Assembly (NCBI GenBank): GCA_946497145.1
Contig: CAMMJA010000010.1
Location: forward strand, 1-35,033
DNA length: 35,033 nt
Source of the DNA: an uncultured Mycoplasmatota bacterium
Lineage (GTDB): Bacteria > Bacillota_I > Bacilli_A > RF39 > UBA660
Direction: 5' to 3'
This document shows positions 1-10,142 of this stretch, piece after piece. Every line of letters starts with the position of its first letter. Within the stretch, counting starts at the first letter, position 1. The notes beneath the pieces were generated by a model that searched no databases, was not told where the DNA came from, and worked only from the letters and a program-made list of their open reading frames with translations. The position numbers were made by a program, and so were the translations under genes.

Positions 1-2
1 TT

Positions 3-839
3 TATTATCAGAATCAAAAAACCATAGATATGCTTTATATGACTGAAGAAGAAAGGCCGATTGTCCAGCAGATATTTGGAAGTGATAAAGATTCATTTGT
101 AAGTTCTGCGAAGTATATATATGAACATATGAAACCAGATATTATCGATATTAATATGGGATGTCCGGTTCCTAAAGTTGCCCAAAGGGCGCAGGCGGGC
201 GCTGCACTTTTGAAAAATCCAAGTAAGATTTTTGAAATTGTTAGGGCAGTAGTGGATGCGGTTCCTATTCCAGTGACTGTCAAAATTAGAAGTGGTTGGG
301 ATATGGAACATATCAATGCAGTTGAGGTTGCTAAAATTTGTGAGCAAGCAGGAGCAAAGGCAATTTGCGTACATGCTAGAACAAGAAGTCAGGGATATAC
401 CGGTAAAGCAGATTGGAATATCATCAAACAAGTCAAGGAAGCCGTAATGATTCCTGTCATTGGAAATGGAGATGTTACCACCCCTATCTTAGCAAAAAAA
501 ATGTTGGACGAAACAAACTGTGATGCTGTTATGATTGGACGTGGTGTCTTAGGAAATCCTTGGTTAATTCGTGATACTGTTGCTTATTTAGAGAATAAAA
601 CGTTACCAAAAGAAGTAACTCCTAAAGAGAAAATAGAGATGTGTCTTAAACATTTGAAATACTTGTCGGACTTAAAGAATGAAAAAACGGCTCTATTGGA
701 AATTAGAAATCACGTTGCTTGGTACTTAAAGGGATTGCCTAAATCAAATGAAATCAAAAATAAAATCTATCAAACGAGCAAGATCGATGATATAATAAGT
801 ATATTAAAAGATTATGGAAAGGAAATGGAATATGCGTAA
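3..839 (+). CDS. dusB: tRNA-dihydrouridine synthase DusB, 5'-truncated at the window edge
   Basis: Frame is open to the window start (..YYQNQKTIDMLYMTEEERPIVQQIFGSD). Motifs DIIDINMGCPVPK, KIRSGWD, PVIGNGDVTTP and VMIGRGVLGNPW are typical of DusB. Confidence 0.95.
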   Translation, partial: YYQNQKTIDMLYMTEEERPIVQQIFGSDKDSFVSSAKYIYEHMKPDIIDINMGCPVPKVAQRAQAGAALLKNPSKIFEIVRAVVDAVPIPVTVKIRSGWDMEHINAVEVAKICEQAGAKAICVHARTRSQGYTGKADWNIIKQVKEAVMIPVIGNGDVTTPILAKKMLDETNCDAVMIGRGVLGNPWLIRDTVAYLENKTLPKEVTPKEKIEMCLKHLKYLSDLKNEKTALLEIRNHVAWYLKGLPKSNEIKNKIYQTSKIDDIISILKDYGKEMEYA

Positions 840-1515
840 AAAAGAAGAAAAGGAAAAAGTGGAAGTAATAAAAAAAGACAATAAGAAGCAAAGTGCAGAT
901 GTTCCTTACGAGGAGAGTAAACCACAAAAGGCATATTTTTTTCAACGATTTGCTGCTTATATCGTAGATATCTTAATTGTGAGTTTGGTTTTTAGTTTGA
1001 TTACTTTACCGATTCCAGAAAGTAAGAATTTATCAAAAATTGAAGATGAAATGATCACGTTAAATGAAAAGTATTTAAATGAAGAAATCGATACGGATCA
1101 GTATATCAATCAAAGTATCAGCATTAGTCATGATGCGGCTTATGAGAGTTTTATTTATACTATTATTCAAATTGCCTTGATTATTCTTTACTTTGTTGTC
1201 TTTCAATTTTATAATAAGGGGCAAACGCTTGGAAAAAAGATTTTTCGTATTCGAGTAGTAAAGTCAGATGGACAAGAATTGTCTATGAACGATATGATTT
1301 TTAGAAGTTTTATCATTAATTCAATTTTAGTAAATATGATTATTCTTGCCTTTACTTTATTGGCATCTGATACGATATATTTTTATACAAGTAATATTTT
1401 ACAATTTGTGCAAGGATTGTTGTTGATTATCACAGTGATTATGGTCGTGTATCGTCAAGATGGAAAAGGATTACATGATATGATTGCGAAAACAGAAGTG
1501 GTAGTAGAAAAATAA
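832..1515 (+). CDS. RDD-family membrane protein
   Basis: QRFAAYIVDILIVSLVFSLI.. RDD-like N-terminus, GQTLGKKIFRIRVV motif and several TM segments. The ATG at 832 overlaps the dusB end and is a more plausible start than 814. Confidence 0.8.
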   Translation: MRKKEEKEKVEVIKKDNKKQSADVPYEESKPQKAYFFQRFAAYIVDILIVSLVFSLITLPIPESKNLSKIEDEMITLNEKYLNEEIDTDQYINQSISISHDAAYESFIYTIIQIALIILYFVVFQFYNKGQTLGKKIFRIRVVKSDGQELSMNDMIFRSFIINSILVNMIILAFTLLASDTIYFYTSNILQFVQGLLLIITVIMVVYRQDGKGLHDMIAKTEVVVEK

Positions 1516-1526
1516 AAGGAGGAAAC

Positions 1527-3008
1527 ATGAGAGAGTTAACGGAACAAGAGAAAGTTCGAAGAGAGAAAGTAGAAGCCGTACGGGCTATTTGCAATCCATA
1601 TCCAGATCGTTTTGAGATTACACATGAACTCAAAGATGTGCGAAATGTTGAAGATGGAGTCGATCACATTAAAGTTGCTGGTCGTATTGTTTTGATGCGT
1701 AAGATGGGAAAGATGAGCTTTTTGACGATTCGCGATGTATCTGGTTTTATTCAAGTATCTATCAAGATCGATATGGTAGGAGAGGAAAATTATCAATTTT
1801 TTAAGGATAATTTTGATTTAGGGGATTTCATCGGAGTAGAGGGTGAAATGTTTACTACGCATACTGGAGAGAAGACCATTCGGGCGAGTCGATTTGTTTT
1901 TTTAGGAAAAGCGTTGAAACCGTTACCGGAAAAGTTCCATGGATTAACGGATGCGGAAATGTGTTATCGTAATCGCTACGTTGATTTAATTATGAATGAA
2001 AGTACTAGAAAACGTTTTTTGTTGAAGTATGAGTTTATCAAGCAAATCAGACGTTATTTGGAGGATAAGAATTATATTGAAGTAGAAACGCCGGTACTGA
2101 TTAACAAACCAAGTGGTGCTTTGGCAAAGCCGTTCCGGTCGCATCATAATGCTTTAGATATTGACGTTTATCTTCGTATTGCACCTGAAACATATTTAAA
2201 GCGTGCGGTCATTGGCGGGTTCAACAAAGTGTTCGAATTTGCTAGATGTTTTCGAAATGAAGGAATGGATGCTACCCATTTACAAGATTTTACGATGTTA
2301 GAAGCATACTGTAGTTATTACAATTATCGTGATAATATGAAATTCATCGAAGATACGTTAAAAACAGTTATTCAAAAAGTATACGGAACTTTACTGATTC
2401 CCATTGGTGAAAAGGAAATTGATTTTTCTAAAAAATGGGAAGTAGTATCTTTTCGTGATTTGATTCAAAAATATGTAAACATTGATATTAACGTGTACAA
2501 TACGCAAGAAAAACTATTAGAAGTGATTAAAGAGAAGGGAATTGATTTGGATTCTGAAGTTGCCATCGAACAACTTGGATATGGAAAACTTGTCGATTTA
2601 CTTTATAAAAAAGTGGCAAGACCTTATATGATTGAACCGGTATTTTTAATTGAACATCCGATTGAATTATCACCTCTTGCTAGAGCGAATGACGAGAATC
2701 CGACCATTACGGATCGATTCCAGTTAGTAATCAATGGTGCTGAAATTGTCAATGCTTATTCTGAGTTGGTAGATCCAGTTGAGCAAATGAAGCGTTTAGA
2801 AGAGCAAGCACGTTTAAATGCCAATGGAGATCCAGAAGCCATGGTAATGGATATGGATTATATTGAAGCCATGGAATATGGAATGCCACCAATTTCTGGT
2901 TGGGGAATGGGAATCGATCGTGTGATTCAAGTATTAACAGATACGCCAAACATCAAAGATAATGTTTTGTTCCCTTTAATGAGACCATTAGAAGATCAAA
3001 ATCAATAA
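1527..3008 (+). CDS. lysS: Lysyl-tRNA synthetase, class II
   Basis: Class II aaRS motifs: FEFARCFRNEGMDATHLQDFTMLEAY, IEHPIELSPLARANDENP, GWGMGIDRVIQVLTDTPNIKDNVLFPLMRP. AGGAGG-type RBS upstream. Confidence 0.97.
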   Translation: MRELTEQEKVRREKVEAVRAICNPYPDRFEITHELKDVRNVEDGVDHIKVAGRIVLMRKMGKMSFLTIRDVSGFIQVSIKIDMVGEENYQFFKDNFDLGDFIGVEGEMFTTHTGEKTIRASRFVFLGKALKPLPEKFHGLTDAEMCYRNRYVDLIMNESTRKRFLLKYEFIKQIRRYLEDKNYIEVETPVLINKPSGALAKPFRSHHNALDIDVYLRIAPETYLKRAVIGGFNKVFEFARCFRNEGMDATHLQDFTMLEAYCSYYNYRDNMKFIEDTLKTVIQKVYGTLLIPIGEKEIDFSKKWEVVSFRDLIQKYVNIDINVYNTQEKLLEVIKEKGIDLDSEVAIEQLGYGKLVDLLYKKVARPYMIEPVFLIEHPIELSPLARANDENPTITDRFQLVINGAEIVNAYSELVDPVEQMKRLEEQARLNANGDPEAMVMDMDYIEAMEYGMPPISGWGMGIDRVIQVLTDTPNIKDNVLFPLMRPLEDQNQ

Positions 3009-3035
3009 AAAGGTGCATAACCTTTTTATTTTTTG
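3007..3035 (+). terminator. Intrinsic terminator after lysS
   Basis: AAAAAGGT-GCATA-ACCTTTTT stem followed by a T-rich tract. Confidence 0.75.
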
Positions 3036-3103
3036 TTAAAAATTAGGTGGAATGCTTGTAAAATCTACCAATTCTAAGTATAATTAGTATTGGGAGGGTT
3101 AAT

Positions 3104-4498
3104 ATGAAGAAACATAATGGATTAAAAGTCGTATTGATTTCCATTTTAACTTTGTTCTTGTTGACATGGATTTTACCAGCAGCCGTGTATCAAGGCAGTT
3201 ATTTGGATCAAGGACGCGTTCAAATGGGACTATTTGATTTGTTTTCATATCCAACAGCAACGGTGGCTTACTTTGGATATGTTGGAATCTTCGTTTTGTT
3301 GATTGGAGGATTCTATGGAGTTTTATCTAAAATAGGTGCCTATCGCACTTTGTTAGATAAGATTGTTGCTAAGTTTAAAGGAAAAGAAGGATTGTTACTT
3401 GCCATTATTATGATAATTATGGCAGTTGCTACATCTGTTTGTGGCTTGTCACTTATCTTGCTTTTCTTCTTCCCACTTATTATTTCTCTTATTTTATTGA
3501 TGGGATATAATAAGTTGGTTGCAGCAGGAGTGACGGTCGGCTCTGTTATGATTGGTTTAATCGGTACTACGTTTGCTGGGGGTACGTTAGATTTATTAAA
3601 TCAAGTATTGGGCTTAAATATGCAAACGGAACTAGTTACGAAAATTATTATTTTGGTAATTGGTTTGGTACTTCTTATTTTCAATACTTTAATGTATGCG
3701 AAAAAGATAAAAGGTACTTCTGTTGAGAAAAAAGAAGAATACATTCCGGAAAAAATTGAATCAAAGAGAAAAGTATGGCCTTTGGTTCTTGTATTAGATA
3801 TCGTTTTCATCATCATGGTATTAAGTTTTATATCTTGGTATACAGCGTTTAACGTTGATATCTTTGATCAAGCAACAGATGCTATAGCAGGATTTGAAGT
3901 TGGTGGCTTTACTATTTTCAGTAAGATTTTGGGCTCTACGTTACCAGCATTTGGTTATTGGTCAATCAATGAAATCATGGTAACGTTGATGGTTGCCATC
4001 ATTGTTATCGCACTTATTTATCGAGTAAAATTCAACGATTTTATCACGAACTTCTTAAATGGTGCGAAAAAAGCATTAGGACCTGCTGCTTTGATGTTAC
4101 TTATTTATACATGCTTAATCATCGTTGTTTATAATCCATTCCAACTAGTAATTACGGATTTCCTTTTGGGATTAACGAAAGGATTTAACGTGGTAACTTC
4201 TACAATTGTTGCCCTTTTATCTAGTTTGTTCAATGTGGAAATGGCTTATTCTATTCAAAATACAGTCCCATTTATGACAAGTGTGATTACAGATACATCT
4301 GTATATCCATTGATCGCAATTATTTTCCAAACGATGTATGGTTTTGTTATGTTAGTGGCTCCTACTTCTGTCATTTTGATGGGAACACTTGCATACTTGA
4401 AAATTCCATATCAACAATGGTTAAAGTATATTTGGAAATTATTGTTGCAATTACTTGTTGTGTTGTTTATCATCTTTGTTATCGTTATGTTGGTATAA
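3104..4498 (+). CDS. YfcC/DcuC-like ion-transporter-superfamily permease
   Basis: Polytopic membrane protein of 464 aa; N-terminal LTWILPAAVYQG and CGLSLILLFFFPLI-type segments resemble YfcC-like carriers. Confidence 0.6.
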   Translation: MKKHNGLKVVLISILTLFLLTWILPAAVYQGSYLDQGRVQMGLFDLFSYPTATVAYFGYVGIFVLLIGGFYGVLSKIGAYRTLLDKIVAKFKGKEGLLLAIIMIIMAVATSVCGLSLILLFFFPLIISLILLMGYNKLVAAGVTVGSVMIGLIGTTFAGGTLDLLNQVLGLNMQTELVTKIIILVIGLVLLIFNTLMYAKKIKGTSVEKKEEYIPEKIESKRKVWPLVLVLDIVFIIMVLSFISWYTAFNVDIFDQATDAIAGFEVGGFTIFSKILGSTLPAFGYWSINEIMVTLMVAIIVIALIYRVKFNDFITNFLNGAKKALGPAALMLLIYTCLIIVVYNPFQLVITDFLLGLTKGFNVVTSTIVALLSSLFNVEMAYSIQNTVPFMTSVITDTSVYPLIAIIFQTMYGFVMLVAPTSVILMGTLAYLKIPYQQWLKYIWKLLLQLLVVLFIIFVIVMLV

Positions 4499-4521
4499 AA
4501 GAAGCGCTGCTTCTTTTTTTT
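4497..4521 (+). terminator. Intrinsic terminator
   Basis: GAAGC-GCT-GCTTC stem extended by A/T pairs, then TTTTTTTT. Confidence 0.8.
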
Positions 4522-4611
4522 GTTTATAAATTTTGTCAGTATTTTGGTGGCATAAAAGATTGCCTAAACATACAAAATAAACATAGAATAATCTTGAAGG
4601 GAGATTAAACT

Positions 4612-6921
4612 ATGTTTTCAAAATTTAATGAAGAAGCACAAAAAGTTCTTATTTTAGCAAAAAAAGAAATGACTGATTTGAAACATCCTTACGTTGGTAG
4701 CGAGCATTTATTACTGGCTATTTTATCTAATCCATCGTTAGAGGTTACAAAAAAACTAACAAGTTATCAGTTGACTTATCAGAGATTAAAAGAAGAAATT
4801 ATTTCTGTGATTGGAATGGGAAGTGAAGCCAATCAATGGTTTTTATATACACCGTTATTAAAGAGAATTATGGAGACGGCTATTTTAGAAAGCAAAGAAA
4901 ACAATGACGGAGAAGTTACAGTAGAGCATTTATTTTTGGCTTTGCTGGAAGAAGGAGAAGGGGTCGCTATTCGCATTATGTTGGGAATGAATATAGATGT
5001 GGATGCGATCTACAGCGAATTTTCTTCTAAGTTAGTACAGAAAAAAGGAAAAGGGAAAAAGAAATTGTTTGTGGAAGAATTTGCGGTTGATTTTAACAAA
5101 AGAGCACTAGCAGGAGAAATTGATCCTGTTATTGGGCGAGATGAAGAAATTACGAGATTAATTGAGATTTTGTCCCGTAGAACGAAAAACAATCCTTTGT
5201 TGATTGGAGAGGCCGGAGTTGGGAAGACGGCCATTGTTGAAGAGTTAAGTAGAAGAATTGTTGAAGAAAACGTTCCTGATTTTTTGAAGGGGAAACGAAT
5301 TTTATCTTTGTCGATGGCTGGAATGGTCGCAGGAACGAAATATCGTGGTGAATTTGAAGAACGAGTGGGTAAAATTTTAAAAGAAGTTGAAAATAATTCT
5401 GATATTATCTTGTTTATCGATGAAATTCATACGTTGGTTGGAGCAGGAGGTGCAGAAGGAGCAATCGATGCTTCTAATATTTTAAAACCCGCTTTAGCAA
5501 GAGGAAAACTTCGTTTGATTGGTGCGACGACTACGATGGAATATAAAGAGTGTATAGAAAAAGATAAAGCACTATCTCGTAGATTTCAACTTATTTATGT
5601 TGAAGAACCAAAACAAGATAAAATTTATGATATTTTATTAAAGTTGAAGCCATTATACGAAAGCTTTCACGGTGTAACAATTTCTGATGAAATTTTGAGA
5701 TTGATCATTACACTTTCTGATCGTTATATCTACGATAGAAAACAACCCGATAAAGCGATTGATACTTTAGATGAGGTATGTGCGAAAGTTGCGCTTACCA
5801 AAGACGATAAAGATTTAGAGTTGGATCAATTGTCTTTGGAAATGAAGCACTTGCTGGAACAAAAAAATAAAGCCATCATAGATCAGGACTTTGAGAAGGC
5901 CTCTTTATTAAAACGACAAGAGCAAATATTAGAAGATAAGAAGAATCGTTTGGAGTTAGCTAATTTAAAGAAGAAAGAAGTTCGTTCTGTGACGAAAGAA
6001 ATGGTTGCTTCTGTCATTCATCTAAAAACGAAAATACCGGTTTATGAAATTATGGATAATGATCAAGTAATGTTAAAAAATATGGAACAACAATTAAATG
6101 ATGTTGTTTTTGGACAAGAAAGTACGATACATGATTTATGTAATATCACCAAACGTATGAAAGTAGGATTTCAAGAGGAAAAACGACCGCATTCTTTTTT
6201 GCTGGTTGGACCAACAGGAGTAGGAAAAACGATGTTGGTAAAAGAGTATGCTAAGTTATTATTTGGTAAAGATAATTTTATTCGTTTGGATATGAGTGAA
6301 TACAAAGAAAGCCATAGTGTTAGTAAGATCATTGGTTCTCCTCCTGGTTATGTGGGTTATAGTGATTATAAAAATGTACTGGAGGAAGTAAGAGAAAAGC
6401 CGCATTCTGTTATCTTATTAGATGAAATTGAAAAGGCACATCCTTCTGTTTTGCATTTGTTTTTACAAGTATTAGATGATGGAATGTTGAAAGATTCTAA
6501 AGGAAATGTTGTGCGTTTTGATCACACTATTATTTTTATGACTTCTAATTTAGGGTACCAGAGAAACAATGTTGGTTTTTGTGAACATAAAGAGCAGAAT
6601 GTTTTGAGTCAGTTAAAAGAATATTTTAGTATGGAATTTTTAAATCGTTTGAATCAAGTTTTTTTATTTCAACCGATGAAAGAAGATGTGGTAAAAAAAA
6701 TAATAAAAGAAAAATTACAACTGGTGAAACAAAGATTTCGTAATAAGGAGATTACGCTAAGTTTTTCAGAAAAGTTAGTAGATGATATTTTAAAATTGTC
6801 TCAGTATGAAGAGTTTGGTGCTAGAAAAATAGATAAAATTATCGGTGATAAAATCGATGTTTTGGTAATTGACTCTATGTTGGAAGGAAAGAAAAAATTA
6901 CAAATTAAGGAAATTAGTTAG
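4612..6921 (+). CDS. clpC: ClpC-type AAA+ ATPase (Clp N-domain, two AAA modules, UVR-like linker)
   Basis: Clp N repeats, [14 protein letters not shown] and [19 protein letters not shown] Walker A motifs, [30 protein letters not shown]. Confidence 0.93.
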   Translation: MFSKFNEEAQKVLILAKKEMTDLKHPYVGSEHLLLAILSNPSLEVTKKLTSYQLTYQRLKEEIISVIGMGSEANQWFLYTPLLKRIMETAILESKENNDGEVTVEHLFLALLEEGEGVAIRIMLGMNIDVDAIYSEFSSKLVQKKGKGKKKLFVEEFAVDFNKRALAGEIDPVIGRDEEITRLIEILSRRTKNNPLLIGEAGVGKTAIVEELSRRIVEENVPDFLKGKRILSLSMAGMVAGTKYRGEFEERVGKILKEVENNSDIILFIDEIHTLVGAGGAEGAIDASNILKPALARGKLRLIGATTTMEYKECIEKDKALSRRFQLIYVEEPKQDKIYDILLKLKPLYESFHGVTISDEILRLIITLSDRYIYDRKQPDKAIDTLDEVCAKVALTKDDKDLELDQLSLEMKHLLEQKNKAIIDQDFEKASLLKRQEQILEDKKNRLELANLKKKEVRSVTKEMVASVIHLKTKIPVYEIMDNDQVMLKNMEQQLNDVVFGQESTIHDLCNITKRMKVGFQEEKRPHSFLLVGPTGVGKTMLVKEYAKLLFGKDNFIRLDMSEYKESHSVSKIIGSPPGYVGYSDYKNVLEEVREKPHSVILLDEIEKAHPSVLHLFLQVLDDGMLKDSKGNVVRFDHTIIFMTSNLGYQRNNVGFCEHKEQNVLSQLKEYFSMEFLNRLNQVFLFQPMKEDVVKKIIKEKLQLVKQRFRNKEITLSFSEKLVDDILKLSQYEEFGARKIDKIIGDKIDVLVIDSMLEGKKKLQIKEIS

Positions 6922-6922
6922 T

Positions 6923-6944
6923 GTCAGAGAAATCTGGCGTTTTT
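6923..6944 (+). terminator. Probable intrinsic terminator after clpC
   Basis: GTCAGA-gaaa-TCTGGC stem followed by GTTTTTC. Confidence 0.5.
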
Positions 6945-7183
6945 CGACAGAAAACAAATAGTTGACATATACAATCAAATTATAATCAGAAGTATTAACT
7001 ACAAATGGAGGAAATGCGGTTTGTTATAAACTTGGGAAAACTTTAGACAACAACTTTTATTACTTATACTTATCAAACTGTGAGGATATTAATAGGAATT
7101 GGTATTTTCTATATTTAGTTGGGTAGAAATAAACATAAAAATGTTTACTATATATATAATATAACATAATATGTGAATATATA

Positions 7184-7212
7184 TTGACTAATTTAGAATG
7201 AACTGATATCAT
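7184..7212 (+). promoter_or_regulatory. Promoter of the TA operon
   Basis: TTGACT (7184-7189), 17-nt spacer, TATCAT (7207-7212). The palindrome TGATATCA (7204-7211) overlaps the -10. Confidence 0.55.
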
Positions 7213-7235
7213 TTAATAAGAAGGAAGGCGATGAT

Positions 7236-7535
7236 ATGGCTAATGTGACAAGTGTTATTAACGTTAATGTTCCAGCAGAAGTAAAAGAAGAAGCAAATAG
7301 TATTCTTAATAATTTAGGGTTGAATATGACTACGGCTATCAATGTGTTTTTAAAAAGAGTTATTTACGAGCGTGGCATTCCTTTTGAAGTGAAAGAACCA
7401 AGGCCGAGTAAACAAACGTTGGATTCTTTACAAGAGTTAGATTATATGGAAACGCATCCTGATGAGTATAAAGCTTATTATAGTGTTGCAGAATTAAAAG
7501 AGAGTTTGTTATCTGATGATGAAATATCATATTAA
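7236..7535 (+). CDS. RelB/DinJ-family antitoxin
   Basis: VNVPAEVKEEANSILNNLGLNMTTAINVFLKRVIYERGIPFEV is a typical DinJ ribbon-helix-helix N-terminus. GAAGGAAGG RBS; overlaps the downstream toxin gene. Confidence 0.9.
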   Translation: MANVTSVINVNVPAEVKEEANSILNNLGLNMTTAINVFLKRVIYERGIPFEVKEPRPSKQTLDSLQELDYMETHPDEYKAYYSVAELKESLLSDDEISY

Positions 7536-7803
7536 GTATTCTAAAAATTTTAAAAAACAATTAAAGAGAATACTAAAACAAGGTAAGGACATTGATAAAC
7601 TATTGATCGTTGTAGATGTGTTAGCAAAGGGACAATCTTTAGATATTAAATATAAGGATCATGCTTTGATTGATAATAAATACTATCGTAATTGTAGAGA
7701 ATGTCATATTGAGCCGGATTGGTTATTGGTTTATAAATATCATAATAGTGAGTTAATATTATATTTAGTAGAAACAGGGAGTCATAGTGATTTGTTTATT
7801 TAG
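7516..7803 (+). CDS. YafQ/RelE-family mRNA interferase toxin
   Basis: YHIKYSKNFKKQLKRILKQGKDIDKL, RNCRECHIEPDWLLVYKY, LVETGSHSDLF are typical of YafQ. Confidence 0.92.
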   Translation: MMKYHIKYSKNFKKQLKRILKQGKDIDKLLIVVDVLAKGQSLDIKYKDHALIDNKYYRNCRECHIEPDWLLVYKYHNSELILYLVETGSHSDLFI

Positions 7804-7810
7804 AAAATAT

Positions 7811-7838
7811 AACTGTAATGAAATTGTTGCAGTTTTTT
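7811..7838 (+). terminator. Probable terminator after the TA pair
   Basis: AACTG...CAGTT imperfect hairpin followed by TTTT. Confidence 0.55.
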
Positions 7839-7963
7839 AGTGGATGAAAACTCGCTATTTATCTTGTTATATGTTATAATGGCGTCAGATAGCATTTTAT
7901 CTATAAAATATAAATTACATAATTTTTCCACAATTTAATATTATAATAAAAAGGATGATGGAG

Positions 7964-9352
7964 ATGAGAATATATAATACATTATCTAGAAAAATTGAAG
8001 AATTTGTACCCTATGAAAAAGGAAAAGTAAGTATTTATACTTGTGGTCCTACTGTATATCATTATGCTCATATTGGAAATCTTCGTTCTTATATTATGGA
8101 AGATATTTTAATTCGTAGTTTACTTTATTTAGGTTATCAAGTGAAACGTGTCATGAATATTACTGATGTTGGTCATTTGAGCAGTGACTCTGATACAGGG
8201 GAAGACAAGATGGTAAAAGGTGCCAAGAGGGAACATAGAAGCGTTTTGGAAATTGCCAAACAGTATACAGAGGCGTTTTTTGAAGATTTTCAAAAACTTA
8301 ATATGAAGATGCCGGATGTGGTTGCACCTGCTACGCACTATATTGATGATTATATTCGTGTGATTCAAAAATTGCTCGATAAAGGGTATGCTTATCAATC
8401 GAACGGGAATATTTATTTTGATATTACGAAATTAGATGATTACTATGCTTTGACGAACCACAAAGAAGATGAAATGGTCGTAGGTGTCCGAGAAGGAGTA
8501 GAAGAAGATGCAGGAAAGCGCAATCAAGGTGATTTTGTTTTGTGGTTTACGAAATCTAAGTTTGATGATCAAGAGTTAAAATGGGATTCTCCTTGGGGAG
8601 TGGGCTATCCTGGTTGGCACTTAGAATGTTCTTGTATTTCTATGAAATATTTAGGAGAGCATTTGGATATTCATTGCGGTGGAGTCGACAACATATTTCC
8701 GCATCATACCAATGAAATCGCGCAAAGTGAGGCCTATTTGGGACATAAGTGGTGTTCTTATTGGTTTCATGTTGAACACTTGATGATTGGCAAAGCGAAA
8801 ATGAGTAAATCGAGTGGAGCATTTTTATCACTTTCTTTGTTAAAAGAAAAAGGGTATTTGCCACTTAGTTATCGGTATTTTTGTTTGGGATCTCACTATC
8901 GAAAACAATTAGAATTTAGTTGGGAATCGCTAGATGGTGCACAAAAAGCATATAAAAAACTAAAAAGTAAAGTGTTAGCGCTAAATTCCGATGGTGATGT
9001 ACAAGAAGATGAAGTTCATAAATATCAATCTATGTTTGTCGATGCCATCGATCGAGATTTAAACACGTCTATGATGCTTACGGTTCTTTATGATGTATTG
9101 AAGGATGAAAAGTTAAATGATGCGACGAAGTTGTATTTGGTGAAAGATTTTGATCAAGTGTTGGGGCTTCATTTGACGATAAAAGAACAAGAAGAAGTGT
9201 TGGATGACGTGATTATGCAGAAAATAGAAATGCGTAATCGTGCTAAAAAAGAGAAAAATTATGCATTAGCAGATCAAATTAGGGAAGAATTATTAAAGAT
9301 GGGAGTTCGTTTGATCGATGAGAGAGACGGAACAAAAATCGAACGAATTTAA
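7964..9352 (+). CDS. cysS: Cysteinyl-tRNA synthetase
   Basis: YTCGPTVYHYAHIGNLRSYI, VMNITDVGHLS, GWHLECSCISMKYLG, HCGGVDNIFPHHTNEIAQSEA, KMSKSSGAFLSL. ORF track starts at 7955; the ATG at 7964 is better spaced from AAGG. Confidence 0.96.
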   Translation: MRIYNTLSRKIEEFVPYEKGKVSIYTCGPTVYHYAHIGNLRSYIMEDILIRSLLYLGYQVKRVMNITDVGHLSSDSDTGEDKMVKGAKREHRSVLEIAKQYTEAFFEDFQKLNMKMPDVVAPATHYIDDYIRVIQKLLDKGYAYQSNGNIYFDITKLDDYYALTNHKEDEMVVGVREGVEEDAGKRNQGDFVLWFTKSKFDDQELKWDSPWGVGYPGWHLECSCISMKYLGEHLDIHCGGVDNIFPHHTNEIAQSEAYLGHKWCSYWFHVEHLMIGKAKMSKSSGAFLSLSLLKEKGYLPLSYRYFCLGSHYRKQLEFSWESLDGAQKAYKKLKSKVLALNSDGDVQEDEVHKYQSMFVDAIDRDLNTSMMLTVLYDVLKDEKLNDATKLYLVKDFDQVLGLHLTIKEQEEVLDDVIMQKIEMRNRAKKEKNYALADQIREELLKMGVRLIDERDGTKIERI

Positions 9353-9366
9353 AGGAGGAATTATAG

Positions 9367-10071
9367 ATGCCATACTTTTATTTTGGATATGATATCATTG
9401 GTTGGATTTTAATTATTATTGGAATTATTATTACTGTTACAGCCGATATCTATGTAAATAAATCTTATAGTAAATACAAAAAAATTCAAACGAAACACGA
9501 ATTGACGGGATGCGAAGTAGCAAGAAAAATATTGGATGCGAATGGTTTGTCTGATGTATATGTAGTGGAGACATCAGGCATTTTATCGGATCATTATGAT
9601 CCAAGACGAAAGACGGTTCGTCTATCTAAGGATATTTTTCATGGATCTTCGATTGCTGCTGCTTCTGTTGCTGCACATGAGGTAGGACATGCTTTGCAGG
9701 ATAAAGATGGCTATATGTTTATGCGTATTCGTAGTTTTTTGGTTCCATTTACGAACTTTGGATCTAAATTTGGATACATTGCTTTGTTTATTGGGCTCAT
9801 TTTTGGTATTATGGATTTTGCTTGGGCTGGAATTGGACTACTACTTTTAATCGTTTTATTTCAACTTGTTACTTTGCCAGTGGAATTTAATGCTTCTACT
9901 CGTGCCGGTCTACAATTAAAAAAATTAGATGTTTTAACCAAAGGAGAACTGGAGCAAAGTAAAAAAATGTTGCGCGCTGCTGCATATACTTATGTTGCAG
10001 GTCTTGCAACAACTATTTTAGAGATTTTACGACTTTTACTAATTGTAATTGGAAGAGGAAGCGACGAATAA
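9367..10071 (+). CDS. YugP-type membrane zinc metallopeptidase
   Basis: HEVGHALQDKDGYMFMRIRS Zn-binding motif, N- and C-terminal TM segments, LPVEFNASTRA motif. Confidence 0.85.
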   Translation: MPYFYFGYDIIGWILIIIGIIITVTADIYVNKSYSKYKKIQTKHELTGCEVARKILDANGLSDVYVVETSGILSDHYDPRRKTVRLSKDIFHGSSIAAASVAAHEVGHALQDKDGYMFMRIRSFLVPFTNFGSKFGYIALFIGLIFGIMDFAWAGIGLLLLIVLFQLVTLPVEFNASTRAGLQLKKLDVLTKGELEQSKKMLRAAAYTYVAGLATTILEILRLLLIVIGRGSDE

Positions 10072-10083
10072 AAATATTATTTT

Positions 10084-10106
10084 AGGGGTGTGATCCTCTT
10101 TTTTTT
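10084..10106 (+). terminator. Intrinsic terminator after the metallopeptidase
   Basis: AGGGG-TGTGAT-CCTCT hairpin followed by a T-run. Confidence 0.6.
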
Positions 10107-10142
10107 ATGGTATAATGAAAATATAATAAGGGGAACGATAAA

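Noticed and set aside
4523-4611. CtsR operator upstream of clpC
   Set aside because: TTTGTCAGTATTTTGGT only partly matches the CtsR heptad repeat (GGTCAAA/TTTGACC); too degenerate to call.
6962-6987. Promoter TTGACA...TATAAT downstream of clpC
   Set aside because: Spacer is only 13 nt, outside the functional range for sigma-A.
7839-7963. T-box riboswitch upstream of cysS
   Set aside because: No T-box sequence (TGGNACCGCG-like), no AG-bulge or specifier stem visible. Only an extended -10 (TGTTATAAT) seen.
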